DNA of 64,000 nt from an uncultured candidate division WPS-2 bacterium (GTDB lineage Bacteria; Vulcanimicrobiota; Vulcanimicrobiia; Vulcanimicrobiales; Vulcanimicrobiaceae), in contig CALEYW010000043.1 in NCBI GenBank assembly GCA_937927945.1, positions 1-64,000 of the forward strand. The letters run 5' to 3'. Position 1 is the stretch's first letter. Every line of letters begins with the position of its first letter. Shown one piece after another: positions 17,100 to 25,411 of the stretch. The notes beneath the pieces were generated by a model. It did not search any database. It saw only the letters and a program-made list of their open reading frames with translations, and was not told where the DNA came from. A program made the position numbers and the translations under genes.

Positions 17100-17892
17100 C
17101 GAGCGTTCCTCCGAGATATGCGGTGATCACGTCGGGATTGCGCGCGACCTCGGCCGGGCCGCCCTCGGCGATGTGCTGGCCGAAGTTGAGCACGGTGATC
17201 CGGTCGCTCACGGTCATCACCAAATTCATGTCGTGTTCGATGAGCAGCAGCGTCGTCCCGAGCTCACGGATGCGCCGCAGCAGCACGACGAGCGCGTCGG
17301 TCTCGGCCGGATTCATTCCCGCTGCCGGCTCGTCGAGCAGCAAGAGCCGCGGCTCCGCAGCCAACGCGCGCGCGATCTCGACGCGCCGCTGATCGCCGTA
17401 CGGCAAGCTGCGCGCGGTCTGCGAACGCGCTGCGTCGAGCCGGACGAATGCCAGCAGCTCGCGCGCACGATCGCGGGTCGCGCGCTCTTCGCGCGCCGTT
17501 GCGCCGCCGGGGAACAGCGCGCCGAGGAAGCCTGTCTTCGTGCGCACGTGGCGGCCGATCATGACGTTCTCGAGCACGCTGAGCTCGCCGAAGAGCCGGA
17601 TGTTCTGGAACGTCCGGCCGATCCCGAGCGCGGCGATCGCGTGTGCCGGGCGGCCGGCGAGCTCGTGACCGTCGAAGGCGACCGAACCGCCGTCGGCGCG
17701 ATACAGTCCGGAGATCACGTTGAGCGTCGTCGTCTTGCCGGATCCGTTCGGCCCGATCAACGCGTGCACGTCGCCGGCGCGCACCGTCATGTCGAGCGCG
17801 TTGACTGCGGTCACGCCGCCGAACCGCTTGACCAGGCCGCGGATCTCGAGCAGGCCGCGCTCCGCTGCGGCCGCCGCGTCCGGCGTCGTCAT
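17089..17892 (-). CDS. livG: HAAT-family ABC importer ATPase (LivG)
   Basis: A 267-residue ATPase with Walker A at 47-54 (GPNGSGKT), the LivG-specific block GIGRTFQNIRLF, Walker B LLLLDEPAAGMNP and the ending AYLGG. The signature motif is the LivG-type variant LPYGDQRR. ATG 17892 overlaps the livM stop by 4 bases (ATGA), indicating translational coupling. Confidence 0.93.
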
Positions 17893-18875
17893 GCCGCCTC
17901 CGCCTCGGCGGCCGCCGCGGCGCCGAGCGGCGGCGGCGCGCCGCGCCGCCAACGCGCACGGAGGCTCTCGAACAAGCCGACCAGACCGCGCGGCATGAAG
18001 ATGATCATGACGACGACGGCCGCCCCGTAGACCATGATGTACGAGCTCTTGAGCGGGCGCAGCACCTCGGGGAGAAACTCGAGCAGCACCGCGCCGAGGA
18101 TCGCACCGCCGATCGAGGACGAACCGCCCACGATCAGCATGACGAGAAACACGACCGACTGATCGAACGAGTACGAATCCGGGCTGAGGAATTTGGTCGT
18201 GTGCGCGAGCAGGCTCCCGGCCAACCCCGCATACGCGCCCGCGAACACGAACGCGATGATCTTGTACCGGGTCGCATCGATGCCGGTGGCGCGCGCCGCG
18301 ATCTCGTTCTCCCGAATCGCTTCGAGCGCGCGACCGACCCGCGTCGTCTTGATGCGCCACGCGACGTACGCGCACGCGAGCACCGCGACGAGGACGATGT
18401 AGAAATACGAATTGTAGTGTTCGAACGTCCACGGCCCGATGACCGGCGCCGGAATTCCGGTCATCCCGTCGCTGCCGTTCGTGACGTCCTTCCAATTGAT
18501 GAGCACCAGCTGCGCGATGATGCCGAAGCCGATCGTCGCGAGCGCCAGATAGTGGCCCGAGAGCCGCAGGCACGGGTAGCCGACGGCGAGCGCGACGAGC
18601 GCGCTCATCGCCATCGCGCAGGCCATCGCCGGCCATACCGGCCAGCCGAGGTGCGTCGTCAACCAGCCCGACGTGTACGCGCCGATGCCGAAGAACGCTG
18701 CCTGAGCGAGCGACATCTGTCCGGTGAAGCCGAGCAGGATGCCCAGGCCCATCACGACGATGGCGTAGATTCCGGCCGTGACGCACAGCGTGAGGATGTA
18801 GTCGGAGTGAACGACCGCGGGGATCAGCGCGACGGCGACGATCAGCACGATCAGGGCGAGAACGCGCCGGTTCAT
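17889..18875 (-). CDS. livM: HAAT-family ABC importer permease (LivM)
   Basis: A 328-residue permease with eight to ten membrane helices and family motifs LLGFTGQMSLAQAAFFGIGAY and VGGSSSIGGAILGA. It forms the transmembrane path with LivH. It overlaps livH by one base (TGATG) and livG by four. The C-terminus is extended by an Ala/Pro-rich tail. Confidence 0.92.
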   Translation of the reverse strand: MNRRVLALIVLIVAVALIPAVVHSDYILTLCVTAGIYAIVVMGLGILLGFTGQMSLAQAAFFGIGAYTSGWLTTHLGWPVWPAMACAMAMSALVALAVGYPCLRLSGHYLALATIGFGIIAQLVLINWKDVTNGSDGMTGIPAPVIGPWTFEHYNSYFYIVLVAVLACAYVAWRIKTTRVGRALEAIRENEIAARATGIDATRYKIIAFVFAGAYAGLAGSLLAHTTKFLSPDSYSFDQSVVFLVMLIVGGSSSIGGAILGAVLLEFLPEVLRPLKSSYIMVYGAAVVVMIIFMPRGLVGLFESLRARWRRGAPPPLGAAAAAEAEAA

Positions 18876-19795
18876 CAGGCTTTCTCCGCGACGCGCTCGC
18901 CGAACAGTCCTGACGGCCGCACGAGCAGAACGCCGATCAGGATCACGAAGGCGATCGCGTCGACGTATGCGGAGGAGACGTAGAATCCGCCGAACGTCTC
19001 GATCACCCCGATCGTCAGGCCGCCGATGATCGCGCCGGGGATGCTTCCGAACCCGCCGACGATGCTCGCCGCGAACGCCTTGAGCGCGATGAGCGCACCC
19101 ATCTCCTTCGTGACGGTGAACAGCGGCGCGACCAGCAGGCCGGAGACCGTCCCGAGCAGCGCGCTGTACACGAACGTGATCGCGACGATGCGGCCGACCC
19201 GGATCCCGATCAGCCGTGCGGTCGTGCGATCCTGCGCCGTCGCGCGCATCTGCTTTCCGAGTGTCGTGCGCTCGAACAAGACGTACTGAAACGCGATCAG
19301 GAGCGCCGTGACGCCGATGATCGCGAGGTCCTGCGGCCGGATGTGCAGCGCGCCGACGGCGATCGTGTCGACCGGAAAGAGCGGCGGCAGCACGAGCGGC
19401 TGGCTGCCCCAGGTGAGCTGCACCAAATTGCGCAGGAAGATGGAGACGCCGATCGTCGAGATCACGACGGGCAGCCAGCCGCGATCGCGCAGCGGATAGT
19501 AGGCGATGCGGTTGAAGAGCAGCCCGAAGCCGACCATCAGCACGATCACCAGCAGGTAGACGGCGATCAGCGGAAGCTGCCAGTGCACGACCCCTCCGAA
19601 CACCGCTACCGCCGGCAGCGCGAACGTCGCGGCGATGTACGCGGGAAACATGACGAACTCGCCCTGTGCGAAGTTCACCACCCCGACCGCGTTGTAGATG
19701 AGGACGAACCCCAACGCCACGAGCGCATAGATCGACCCGATCGCCAGGCCGCTGACCAGAAGCTGCAGGTTGGCGACCGGGTCGAAATGCATCAT
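18875..19795 (-). CDS. livH: HAAT-family ABC importer permease (LivH)
   Basis: A 306-residue permease with about eight membrane helices. Typical motifs are ALGFVLIYNAVGVVNFAQGE, MRATAQDRTTARLIGI and VGGFGSIPGAIIGG. Two Met codons open the gene (ATG 19795 and the next codon). It begins 11 bases after the substrate-binding protein gene. Confidence 0.93.
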   Translation of the reverse strand: MMHFDPVANLQLLVSGLAIGSIYALVALGFVLIYNAVGVVNFAQGEFVMFPAYIAATFALPAVAVFGGVVHWQLPLIAVYLLVIVLMVGFGLLFNRIAYYPLRDRGWLPVVISTIGVSIFLRNLVQLTWGSQPLVLPPLFPVDTIAVGALHIRPQDLAIIGVTALLIAFQYVLFERTTLGKQMRATAQDRTTARLIGIRVGRIVAITFVYSALLGTVSGLLVAPLFTVTKEMGALIALKAFAASIVGGFGSIPGAIIGGLTIGVIETFGGFYVSSAYVDAIAFVILIGVLLVRPSGLFGERVAEKA

Positions 19796-19806
19796 TGCGA
19801 TCGCTA

Positions 19807-20964
19807 TTAGGCCGACACCGTTTTCACGAGGTGCAATTTCTCGTCTTCGATCCGCCCGATCGAAACCGAATGCACCATGTTGCCTTCGGCGTCGGCGTCG
19901 AACCGCCCGAGCACGCCTTCGAAGCCCTTGAGGCTCTTCAGCGACGCGATCGTCCGCTTCGGATCGGTCGACTTCTGCTTCCTGTAGACGGCCGCCAGCA
20001 TGTTGACCGAGTCGAACACCCAGCCCGAACCCGAACCGACATCGGGGTTGTGATGGAATCGCTGGTAGAACGAGGTCAGAAAGTGCGTCGCGACGTTGGA
20101 GTTGAAGCCGACGATGAAGTCGACCGCCGCGTATGCGCCGTTGGCGTTCTTCTTGGCGGTCTCCATCGCGGTCTGGTTGCCGAGCGACGGCGAGCCGACG
20201 ATCGGCGGTGTGAACCCGAGCGAGCGTAATTGCTGTAGGATGATCGCGGTGTCGCTGGGGTTCTGGATGTACATCAAGAGCGCGTCGGCGCCGGACTGCT
20301 TGATCTTGAGGATCTCGGCCGTGAAGTCTTTGGCGTCCTTCGGATACTGCTCGTTGGCGACCGGATCCATGTTCATCTTCTTGAGGTTCTGCACGATCTG
20401 GTCCGCGCCGCCGGTGCCGAACGCATCGCTCGCGTGGAGGATCGCGACCTTCTTCGCGTGCTTCTCCTTCACCGCGAAGTTCGTCATCGCGGCGGCGGTG
20501 ATGCCGTCGGAGGCGCGCAGGCGGAACATCCCGCCGACGCCGAGCTGTGTGTTCTTCACCGCGGTGCCGCCGGTCATCCACGGAATGTCGTGCGACTTCA
20601 TGACCGGCGCCATCGCCTGGACTTGGGTCGAGAGCACGGGGCAGATGACCGCGACGATGTTTTCACCGAGCAGCTTGTTGAGCGCGGAGACCGCCGACTG
20701 GTTGTCGTTGGTCGCGTCTTCCTCGACGACCTCGAACGGGCGGCCGTCGTAGACTTTCTCGGGGCGGGCGTTGATCTGCTCGACGGCGAGCTGGATCCCA
20801 TCGTGTTCTTGCGATCCGAGCAGGGCGTTCGAGCCCGTCAGACAGGGAATCGTGCCGAGCCGGATCGGTTCGGGCGCGGCCCCGACGATCGCCGGGAATC
20901 CGATCGCCGCGCCTGCCGCGGCGACGCCGGTGCCGACAAGAAAGTTCTTCCGGTCGAGAGTCAT
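19807..20964 (-). CDS. Periplasmic substrate-binding protein of the first Liv-type importer
   Basis: A 385-residue type I periplasmic binding protein (LivJ/K-like). An N-terminal signal with a twin-arginine-less but Tat-like start (DRKNFLVGTGVAAAGAA) is followed by the family opening IRLGTIPCLTGSNALLG. The ligand is not a classical Leu-type assignment; the gene sits between livH and a UxaA-type dehydratase, so a sugar acid or hydroxy acid is likely (inference). AAGGAGGG upstream supports ATG 20964. Confidence 0.9.
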   Translation of the reverse strand: MTLDRKNFLVGTGVAAAGAAIGFPAIVGAAPEPIRLGTIPCLTGSNALLGSQEHDGIQLAVEQINARPEKVYDGRPFEVVEEDATNDNQSAVSALNKLLGENIVAVICPVLSTQVQAMAPVMKSHDIPWMTGGTAVKNTQLGVGGMFRLRASDGITAAAMTNFAVKEKHAKKVAILHASDAFGTGGADQIVQNLKKMNMDPVANEQYPKDAKDFTAEILKIKQSGADALLMYIQNPSDTAIILQQLRSLGFTPPIVGSPSLGNQTAMETAKKNANGAYAAVDFIVGFNSNVATHFLTSFYQRFHHNPDVGSGSGWVFDSVNMLAAVYRKQKSTDPKRTIASLKSLKGFEGVLGRFDADAEGNMVHSVSIGRIEDEKLHLVKTVSA

Positions 20965-20990
20965 AGACGGTCCCTCCTTTCGGCCGGTCG

Positions 20991-22154
20991 TTAGAACGAC
21001 GGCCCGATGCGATTGATCGCGAAGTCGTGGAAGCCGAGTGCTTCCGCCGCGGGCTGACGCCCGTTCGCTGCGTCGACGATCCAGTCGAAGATCTCGTCGC
21101 CGACTTCTTCCAGCGTGCACGTTCCGTCGAGGATCGTGCCCGCGTTCACGTCCATGTTCTCGCGCATTTTCTGGAACATGGGCGAGTTGGTCGCCACTTT
21201 GATCACCGGCACGATCGGCGAGCCGGTCGGCGTGCCGCGTCCGGTGGTGAACACGACGACCTGCGCACCGCCGGCGATCATCCCGGTCATCTGCTCGATG
21301 TCCTGGCCCGGCGTGTCCATCACGATCAGGCCGCGCTCGGACGGACGCTCGGCGTATTCGACGACCTCGCGCAGCGCGGTCGAACCGCCTTTGTAGGCGG
21401 CGCCGAGCGACTTCTCCTCGATCGTGCTCAAACCGCCGGCGATGTTGCCCTGCGTCGGGTTGCCGTAGCGCATGTCGACGTGCATCGCGCGCGCTCGCGC
21501 TTCGACGCGCTCGATCATCTCGTACAACTTCGCCGCGACCGGTTCGCTCGCGCGCGCCGCGAGCAGGTGCTCCGCGCCGACCAGTTCCGGGACCTCGGCC
21601 AAGATCACCGTGCCGCCCTCGGCGACGAGCCGGTCGCTGGCGAAACCGAGCGCCGGGTTCGCGGTGATCCCGGAGAATCCGTCGCTGCCGCCGCATTCCG
21701 TGCCGAGGATCAGCTCGCTCACCGAGCACGTCTCACGTTGATGCACTGCCGCTTCGGCGAGCAGACCGCGCGCCATCTCGATCCCGCGCGCGATCGTCTC
21801 CGTCGTGCCGCCGGTCTCCTGGATGCCGAGGACTTCGACGCGCTGCCCACGTGCCGCGATCTCTTGCGTCAGCGCCTTCGATTCGTTCGTCTCGCAGCCG
21901 AGTCCGACGACGAGCACCGCACCGACGTTCGGGTTTGCGGCGAAGCCCGCCATCGTGCGCTTCGTCTGCTCGAAATCCGCCCCGACTTGCGCACAGCCGG
22001 TCGGGTGCGTGACGGTCACGACGTCCGGGACCGCGCGCCCGATGCGATCGACGACGTGGTTCGCGCACATCACCGACGGGATCACGAGAACGTGATTGCG
22101 CACGCCGACGGTACCGTTCGCGCGCCGATAACCCTGGAAGGTCTTGCTGTTCAT
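20991..22154 (-). CDS. UxaA/GarD-family hydro-lyase, large (C-terminal domain) subunit
   Basis: A 387-residue protein equivalent to the C-terminal domain of altronate/galactarate dehydratase. It opens with FQGYRRANGTVGVRNHVLVIPSV and has conserved Cys in HPTGCAQ, GLGCETNE and GTECGGSDGFSG, which bind the metal site. The family dehydrates sugar acids to 2-keto-3-deoxy acids. Here the enzyme is split: the SAF-domain small subunit is the preceding gene, overlapping by 4 bases. The exact substrate (altronate, galactarate or another acid) cannot be read from sequence. Confidence 0.85.
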   Translation of the reverse strand: MNSKTFQGYRRANGTVGVRNHVLVIPSVMCANHVVDRIGRAVPDVVTVTHPTGCAQVGADFEQTKRTMAGFAANPNVGAVLVVGLGCETNESKALTQEIAARGQRVEVLGIQETGGTTETIARGIEMARGLLAEAAVHQRETCSVSELILGTECGGSDGFSGITANPALGFASDRLVAEGGTVILAEVPELVGAEHLLAARASEPVAAKLYEMIERVEARARAMHVDMRYGNPTQGNIAGGLSTIEEKSLGAAYKGGSTALREVVEYAERPSERGLIVMDTPGQDIEQMTGMIAGGAQVVVFTTGRGTPTGSPIVPVIKVATNSPMFQKMRENMDVNAGTILDGTCTLEEVGDEIFDWIVDAANGRQPAAEALGFHDFAINRIGPSF

Positions 22155-22453
22155 GAAGTGGCCTCCGCCAAATCGCCGCGGCCTCGCGTGCCCTCGACGT
22201 TGTGGACGTGGACGTGTTCGCCGTCCGCGATCGGTGCCGCCGCCCGGCCGATCACCTGGCCGTATTTGCGGATCAGCGCGCCCCCCTCGATCGCGCGCAC
22301 GGCAAGCTTGTGGCCGCTGGGAATCGCGATCTTGACGACGATCGTACGATCGGGAAAGCGCACCTGGTCGCCGGGGGCGAGCGGACGCAGCGCGACGGCG
22401 ACGTCGTCGTCGTCCTTGAGGCGAAGCGCATCCCCATCGGCTGAAAGCGGCAT
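22151..22453 (-). CDS. UxaA-type dehydratase small subunit (SAF domain)
   Basis: A SAF-domain protein of 100 residues, counted from ATG 22453, matching the N-terminal domain of altronate dehydratase: ALRLKDDDDVAVALRPLAPGDQV, then IPSGHKLAVRAI. A TTG start at 22486 would add 11 residues but leaves only 14 bases to the divergent regulator, so I prefer ATG 22453. It is the first gene of the operon and faces the GntR gene across a very short divergent promoter region. Confidence 0.8.
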   Translation of the reverse strand: MPLSADGDALRLKDDDDVAVALRPLAPGDQVRFPDRTIVVKIAIPSGHKLAVRAIEGGALIRKYGQVIGRAAAPIADGEHVHVHNVEGTRGRGDLAEATS

Positions 22454-22500
22454 GTGCGCGATAGGAATCGTCAGGTGATCGGACAACTCCTGCTCGCGGA

Positions 22501-23217
22501 ATGGACCCCATCGCCGCGCCGCGGCGCTTGCACGAACACGTCGTCGACGCCCTGGTGCGCGGCATCGTCACGGGCGAGCTTCCAACCGGTAGCTCGCTCC
22601 CGCCGGAGCCGGAGATGAGCGCTCGCTTCGGCGTGTCGCGCTCGGTCGTGCGCGAGGCGTTGCGCGTGCTCGACGGTAAGGGACTCATCGACGTGCGCCA
22701 CGGCTCCGGCACCCGCGTCACCGAGCCCGGCCGCTGGGACCCGCTCGATCCCGCAATCCTCGCCGTCATGCGCGAGCGGGGTCCGAGCGCCGCTGTGCTG
22801 CGCGATCTGCTCGAGGCGCGCAAGATCGTCGAGTGCGAAGTTGCGGCGCTGGCGGCCGAACGCGCCGATGCCCGGGAACGCGCGGCGCTGGAGAATGCGC
22901 TCGAGACGATGCGCGCCTCGCTCGACGATCCGCCGCGATTCGTGACCGGCGACTCGGCGTTCCACCTCACCCTGCTGCACGCGGCGCGCAACCGCGTGCT
23001 CGAGCGGATGACGCAGCCGATGCACGAGCTGCTCTCGTACGCGCAGGCGCTCACCGATGCGATCCCCGGCGTCCTCGTCCGCGCGCTCGCCGACCATGAA
23101 GCGATCGCGGGCGCCGTTCGCCGTCGCGATCCCGACGCAGCGCGCAGCGCCATGCGCGAACACCTCGCCCGCACCGAACGTGACGTCATCTCCCTGACGG
23201 AGGCATCCCACCCATGA
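22501..23217 (+). CDS. GntR-family regulator, FadR subfamily
   Basis: A 238-residue regulator. The N-terminal winged helix shows LPTGSSLPPEPEMSARFGVSRSVVREALRVL, and the C-terminal FCD domain is helical with metal-site type residues (DSAFHLTLLH, ADHEAIAGAV). FCD-domain regulators usually sense organic acids. Its position, divergent from the dehydratase/importer operon and overlapping the LarA-like gene by 4 bases, suggests it controls both directions. Confidence 0.92.
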   Translation: MDPIAAPRRLHEHVVDALVRGIVTGELPTGSSLPPEPEMSARFGVSRSVVREALRVLDGKGLIDVRHGSGTRVTEPGRWDPLDPAILAVMRERGPSAAVLRDLLEARKIVECEVAALAAERADARERAALENALETMRASLDDPPRFVTGDSAFHLTLLHAARNRVLERMTQPMHELLSYAQALTDAIPGVLVRALADHEAIAGAVRRRDPDAARSAMREHLARTERDVISLTEASHP

Positions 23218-24488
23218 ACGACCTCGCAGCCCGGCTCGTCCACGACACGCTCGACATCCCCGCGATCGCGGACGTCACGACGGCGGCGCGCGACGCGCTC
23301 GCACCGGTCCTGGCAGCGGCGCGGCTGCGTCCCGGCGCGCGGGTGGCGATCACGGCCGGCAGTCGCGGCATCGCGCGGATCGACGCGATCCTGCGCGGTG
23401 CGTGCGATGCCGTGCGCGCCGCCGGCGGCGCGCCGTTCCTGGTCGCCGCGATGGGCTCGCACGGCGGCGGAACGGGTGCCGGACAGCGCTCGATGCTGGA
23501 ACACCTCGGCGTCACCGAGGCCAGCGTCGGCGCGCCGATCGAGAGCGAGATCGACGTCGTCGACGTCACGCGCACGGCCGAACACGGAATCGACGTCGTC
23601 TGCGATGCCCGGGCCGCGCGCGCCGATGCGATCGTGATCGTCGGTCGGGTGAAGCCGCATACCGATTTCACCGGGACGATCGAAAGCGGCGTGTTGAAGA
23701 TGACCGCGATCGGCCTGGGCAAGCCTTCGGGTGCGGCGCGCTATCACGCCGCGTTCGCGCGCTGGGGCTACGAACCGATCATTCGCGAGATCGCCGCCGC
23801 GATCTACGCGCACCTGCCGGTCGTCGCCGGCCTCGCCATCGTCGAGGACCATCGCGGCGGAACGCACGCGATCGAAGCGTTCCCCACCGCCGGGATCGCC
23901 GCCGGCGAGGAAGCGCTGCTCGTGCGCGCGCGAGCGTTGATGCCGCGCCTGCCGTTCGAGAATCTCGACTTGCTGATCGTCGACCGCATGGGAAAGAACT
24001 TCTCCGGTACGGGGATGGACACGAACGTGACCGGGCGCGGCGTCGACGGCCGAACGCAAAAGGTCGCGCGCCCGCTCGTCCGGCAGCTGTTCGTGCGCGA
24101 ATTGGCACCGGAATCGCAAGGCAACGCGACCGGGATCGGCTTGGCCGACTTCTGCACCCGGCGTCTGGCCGACGCGATCGACTGGCAGCCGACGTACCTC
24201 AACGCGCTCACCGCGGCGCACCCGGCCGGCGCACGCTTGCCGATCGTCTGCGAGAACGACCGTGACGCGGTCCGCCACGCGCTCAACGCTGCCGGCGTCG
24301 CCGATCCCTCGACGGCGCGGGTCGCGCGCATCGCCGACACGCTGCACATCGAGGCGTTCGCCGCCTCCGAGGGGGCGCTCGCGACGATCGAGAGCGGCAA
24401 CCGCTACGCCGTAGGCGGCGCGAGCGACGCGCTGCGCTTCCGCGGCGACGAGCTGGTTCCGTTCGCCGGCACCGCGGTGCACGCCTGA
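23214..24488 (+). CDS. LarA-like (DUF2088) nickel-pincer racemase/epimerase homologue
   Basis: A 424-residue member of the lactate racemase superfamily. Conserved blocks include the glycine-rich AAMGSHGGGT, the Lys/His block VGRVKPHTDFTG, and GLGKPSG; later GKNFSGTGMDTNVTGRG is typical of the LarA homologues found in sugar-acid clusters. LarA itself needs a nickel-pincer cofactor made by LarB, LarC and LarE, none of which is in the window. A hydroxy acid or sugar acid racemase or epimerase role is inferred from the neighbourhood. Confidence 0.8.
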   Translation: MNDLAARLVHDTLDIPAIADVTTAARDALAPVLAAARLRPGARVAITAGSRGIARIDAILRGACDAVRAAGGAPFLVAAMGSHGGGTGAGQRSMLEHLGVTEASVGAPIESEIDVVDVTRTAEHGIDVVCDARAARADAIVIVGRVKPHTDFTGTIESGVLKMTAIGLGKPSGAARYHAAFARWGYEPIIREIAAAIYAHLPVVAGLAIVEDHRGGTHAIEAFPTAGIAAGEEALLVRARALMPRLPFENLDLLIVDRMGKNFSGTGMDTNVTGRGVDGRTQKVARPLVRQLFVRELAPESQGNATGIGLADFCTRRLADAIDWQPTYLNALTAAHPAGARLPIVCENDRDAVRHALNAAGVADPSTARVARIADTLHIEAFAASEGALATIESGNRYAVGGASDALRFRGDELVPFAGTAVHA

Positions 24489-25411
24489 TGCGCGTCTTGA
24501 TCACCGGCGGGCGCGGCTTCATCGGCGCGTGGACCGCACGGGTCCTCCTGCGGGACGGTCACGACGTGCGTACCTTCGACAAGCGGCCCGATCGCGCGCT
24601 GTTCGAAGCGATCGCCGGCAAACACGGTGCCAACCGGGTCGAACACCGCAGCGGCGACGTGACGCAGAGCGACGACGTGGACGCCGCGGTCGGGGGATGC
24701 GCCGCGATCGTGCACCTGGCGGCGGTGCTGATTCCGACCGCGCGCAAAGAGCCGCTGCTGGGCGCGCGGATCAACGTCCTCGGCACGCTGCACGTGTTCG
24801 AAGCGGCGCGCCGTCACGGCCTCAGCGGAATCGCGTACGCCTCGAGCGCCGCCGTTTTCGGCCCGCATGACGGCGTTCACCCGTCGCCCGAGTCCCACTA
24901 CGGCGCATACAAACTCTGCAACGAAGGCAACGCGCGCGCATACTGGTACGATGCCGGCGTGCGCAGCGTCGGGCTACGGCCGGCCACCGTCTACGGACCC
25001 GGGCGCGAAATCGGCGTGACGGCCGACCCGACGCTCGCGATGCGCGCCGCCGCCGAAGGCCGGCCCTACACGATCCGCTTCACCGGCTCGACCGGGATGG
25101 ACTACGTCGAGGACGTTGCGACGATCTTCGCGCGCGCCGCGACCGAGACGCCCGACGGTGCGTTCGCCTTCAGTCTGCAGGGCCGGCTCGCAACGATCGA
25201 CGAGGTGCTCGCCACGATTCGTACGGTAGTTCCCTCCGCCGACGTCCGCGCGGAAGGCGCGCCGCTGCCGATCGCCGCCGAGGTCGACGAGTCGCCGATG
25301 CTCGCGCGCTTTCCCGGCGTTCCGCGTACGTCGCTCGAGGACGGAACGCGCGCGACGATCGACTTCTACCGCCGCGCGGCCGTCGTCCCTCAGACCACGT
25401 CGGCGTCGTAG
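24488..25411 (+). CDS. Extended SDR, NAD-dependent epimerase/dehydratase
   Basis: A 307-residue protein with the Rossmann motif GGRGFIG at residues 7-13 and the catalytic YGAYK (Tyr-x3-Lys). It starts at the base where the LarA-like gene ends, so it shares its transcript. It probably oxidises, epimerises or reduces a sugar or sugar acid in the same pathway. The gene end overlaps the convergent MCP-like gene by 22 bases. Confidence 0.88.
   Translation: MRVLITGGRGFIGAWTARVLLRDGHDVRTFDKRPDRALFEAIAGKHGANRVEHRSGDVTQSDDVDAAVGGCAAIVHLAAVLIPTARKEPLLGARINVLGTLHVFEAARRHGLSGIAYASSAAVFGPHDGVHPSPESHYGAYKLCNEGNARAYWYDAGVRSVGLRPATVYGPGREIGVTADPTLAMRAAAEGRPYTIRFTGSTGMDYVEDVATIFARAATETPDGAFAFSLQGRLATIDEVLATIRTVVPSADVRAEGAPLPIAAEVDESPMLARFPGVPRTSLEDGTRATIDFYRRAAVVPQTTSAS

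Noticed and set aside
20991..24482. Very long minus-strand open frame (over 1100 codons) upstream of the UxaA-type gene
   Set aside because: Only the last 388 codons look like a protein; the rest is antisense to the GntR and LarA-like genes, Arg-rich and caused by high GC.
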